NCBI GenBank assembly: GCA_017559045.1
Contig: JAFYTB010000096.1
Coordinates: 1-5,929 of the forward strand
From: Eggerthellaceae bacterium
GTDB taxonomy: Bacteria > Actinomycetota > Coriobacteriia > Coriobacteriales > Eggerthellaceae
Direction: 5' to 3'
DNA: 5,929 nucleotides
Below, in pieces: positions 5,922 to 5,929 of the stretch (position 1 is its first letter; each line of letters starts with the position of its first letter). The notes under the pieces were generated by a model. The model ran no database searches. It had not been told where the DNA came from and saw nothing but the letters and a program-made list of their open reading frames with translations. Position numbers and translations under genes: made by a program.

Positions 5922-5929
5922 TCATGACC

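Overview
This GC-rich window looks chromosomal and bacterial. Gene content and protein style suggest an actinobacterial lineage, most likely the Coriobacteriia (Collinsella, Olsenella or a relative). That placement rests on remembered resemblance (a RecJ protein extended by a helicase, a compact PPi-type phosphofructokinase, the style of the intergenic repeats) and no search was run.

Layout. Positions 1-522 on the minus strand hold the first 174 codons of a Rel/RelA/SpoT-type (p)ppGpp enzyme that runs off the window's left edge. Upstream of it in the same direction, 556-3903 encodes a very large RecJ single-strand exonuclease continued in the same frame by a RecQ-like helicase. A single in-frame TAG at 1330-1332 cuts this reading frame exactly between the two helicase lobes. 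The result is an 857-residue upstream product (complete RecJ plus helicase lobe 1) and a detached 253-residue downstream segment (helicase lobe 2 plus a C-terminal domain). The 33-base gap before rel suggests a recJ-rel transcription unit.

Positions 3904-4211 form a divergent intergenic region with one candidate promoter for each side and a GC-rich stem-loop between them. On the plus strand, 4212-5417 encodes a 401-residue phosphofructokinase whose active-site signature (GGND, PKTVDND) points to pyrophosphate rather than ATP as phosphoryl donor. A strong intrinsic terminator follows at 5494-5520.

Positions 5418-5929 contain no convincing gene. After the terminator come six head-to-tail copies of a 22-24 base repeat (5549-5686), then a strongly palindromic block whose centre is a 37-bp hairpin (5747-5829). 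A further repeat unit begins at 5922. The sequence CCCAAAT stands on both sides of the palindromic block, and removing one copy plus the block (235 bases) restores the 23-base period exactly. This suggests a small MITE-like or REP-like element inserted into an older repeat array.

Together the window holds a repair nuclease/helicase locus coupled to the stringent-response gene, a divergent glycolytic gene, and a repeat-rich intergenic region. The most informative points are the RecJ-helicase fusion, its interrupting amber codon, and the palindrome inside the repeat array.
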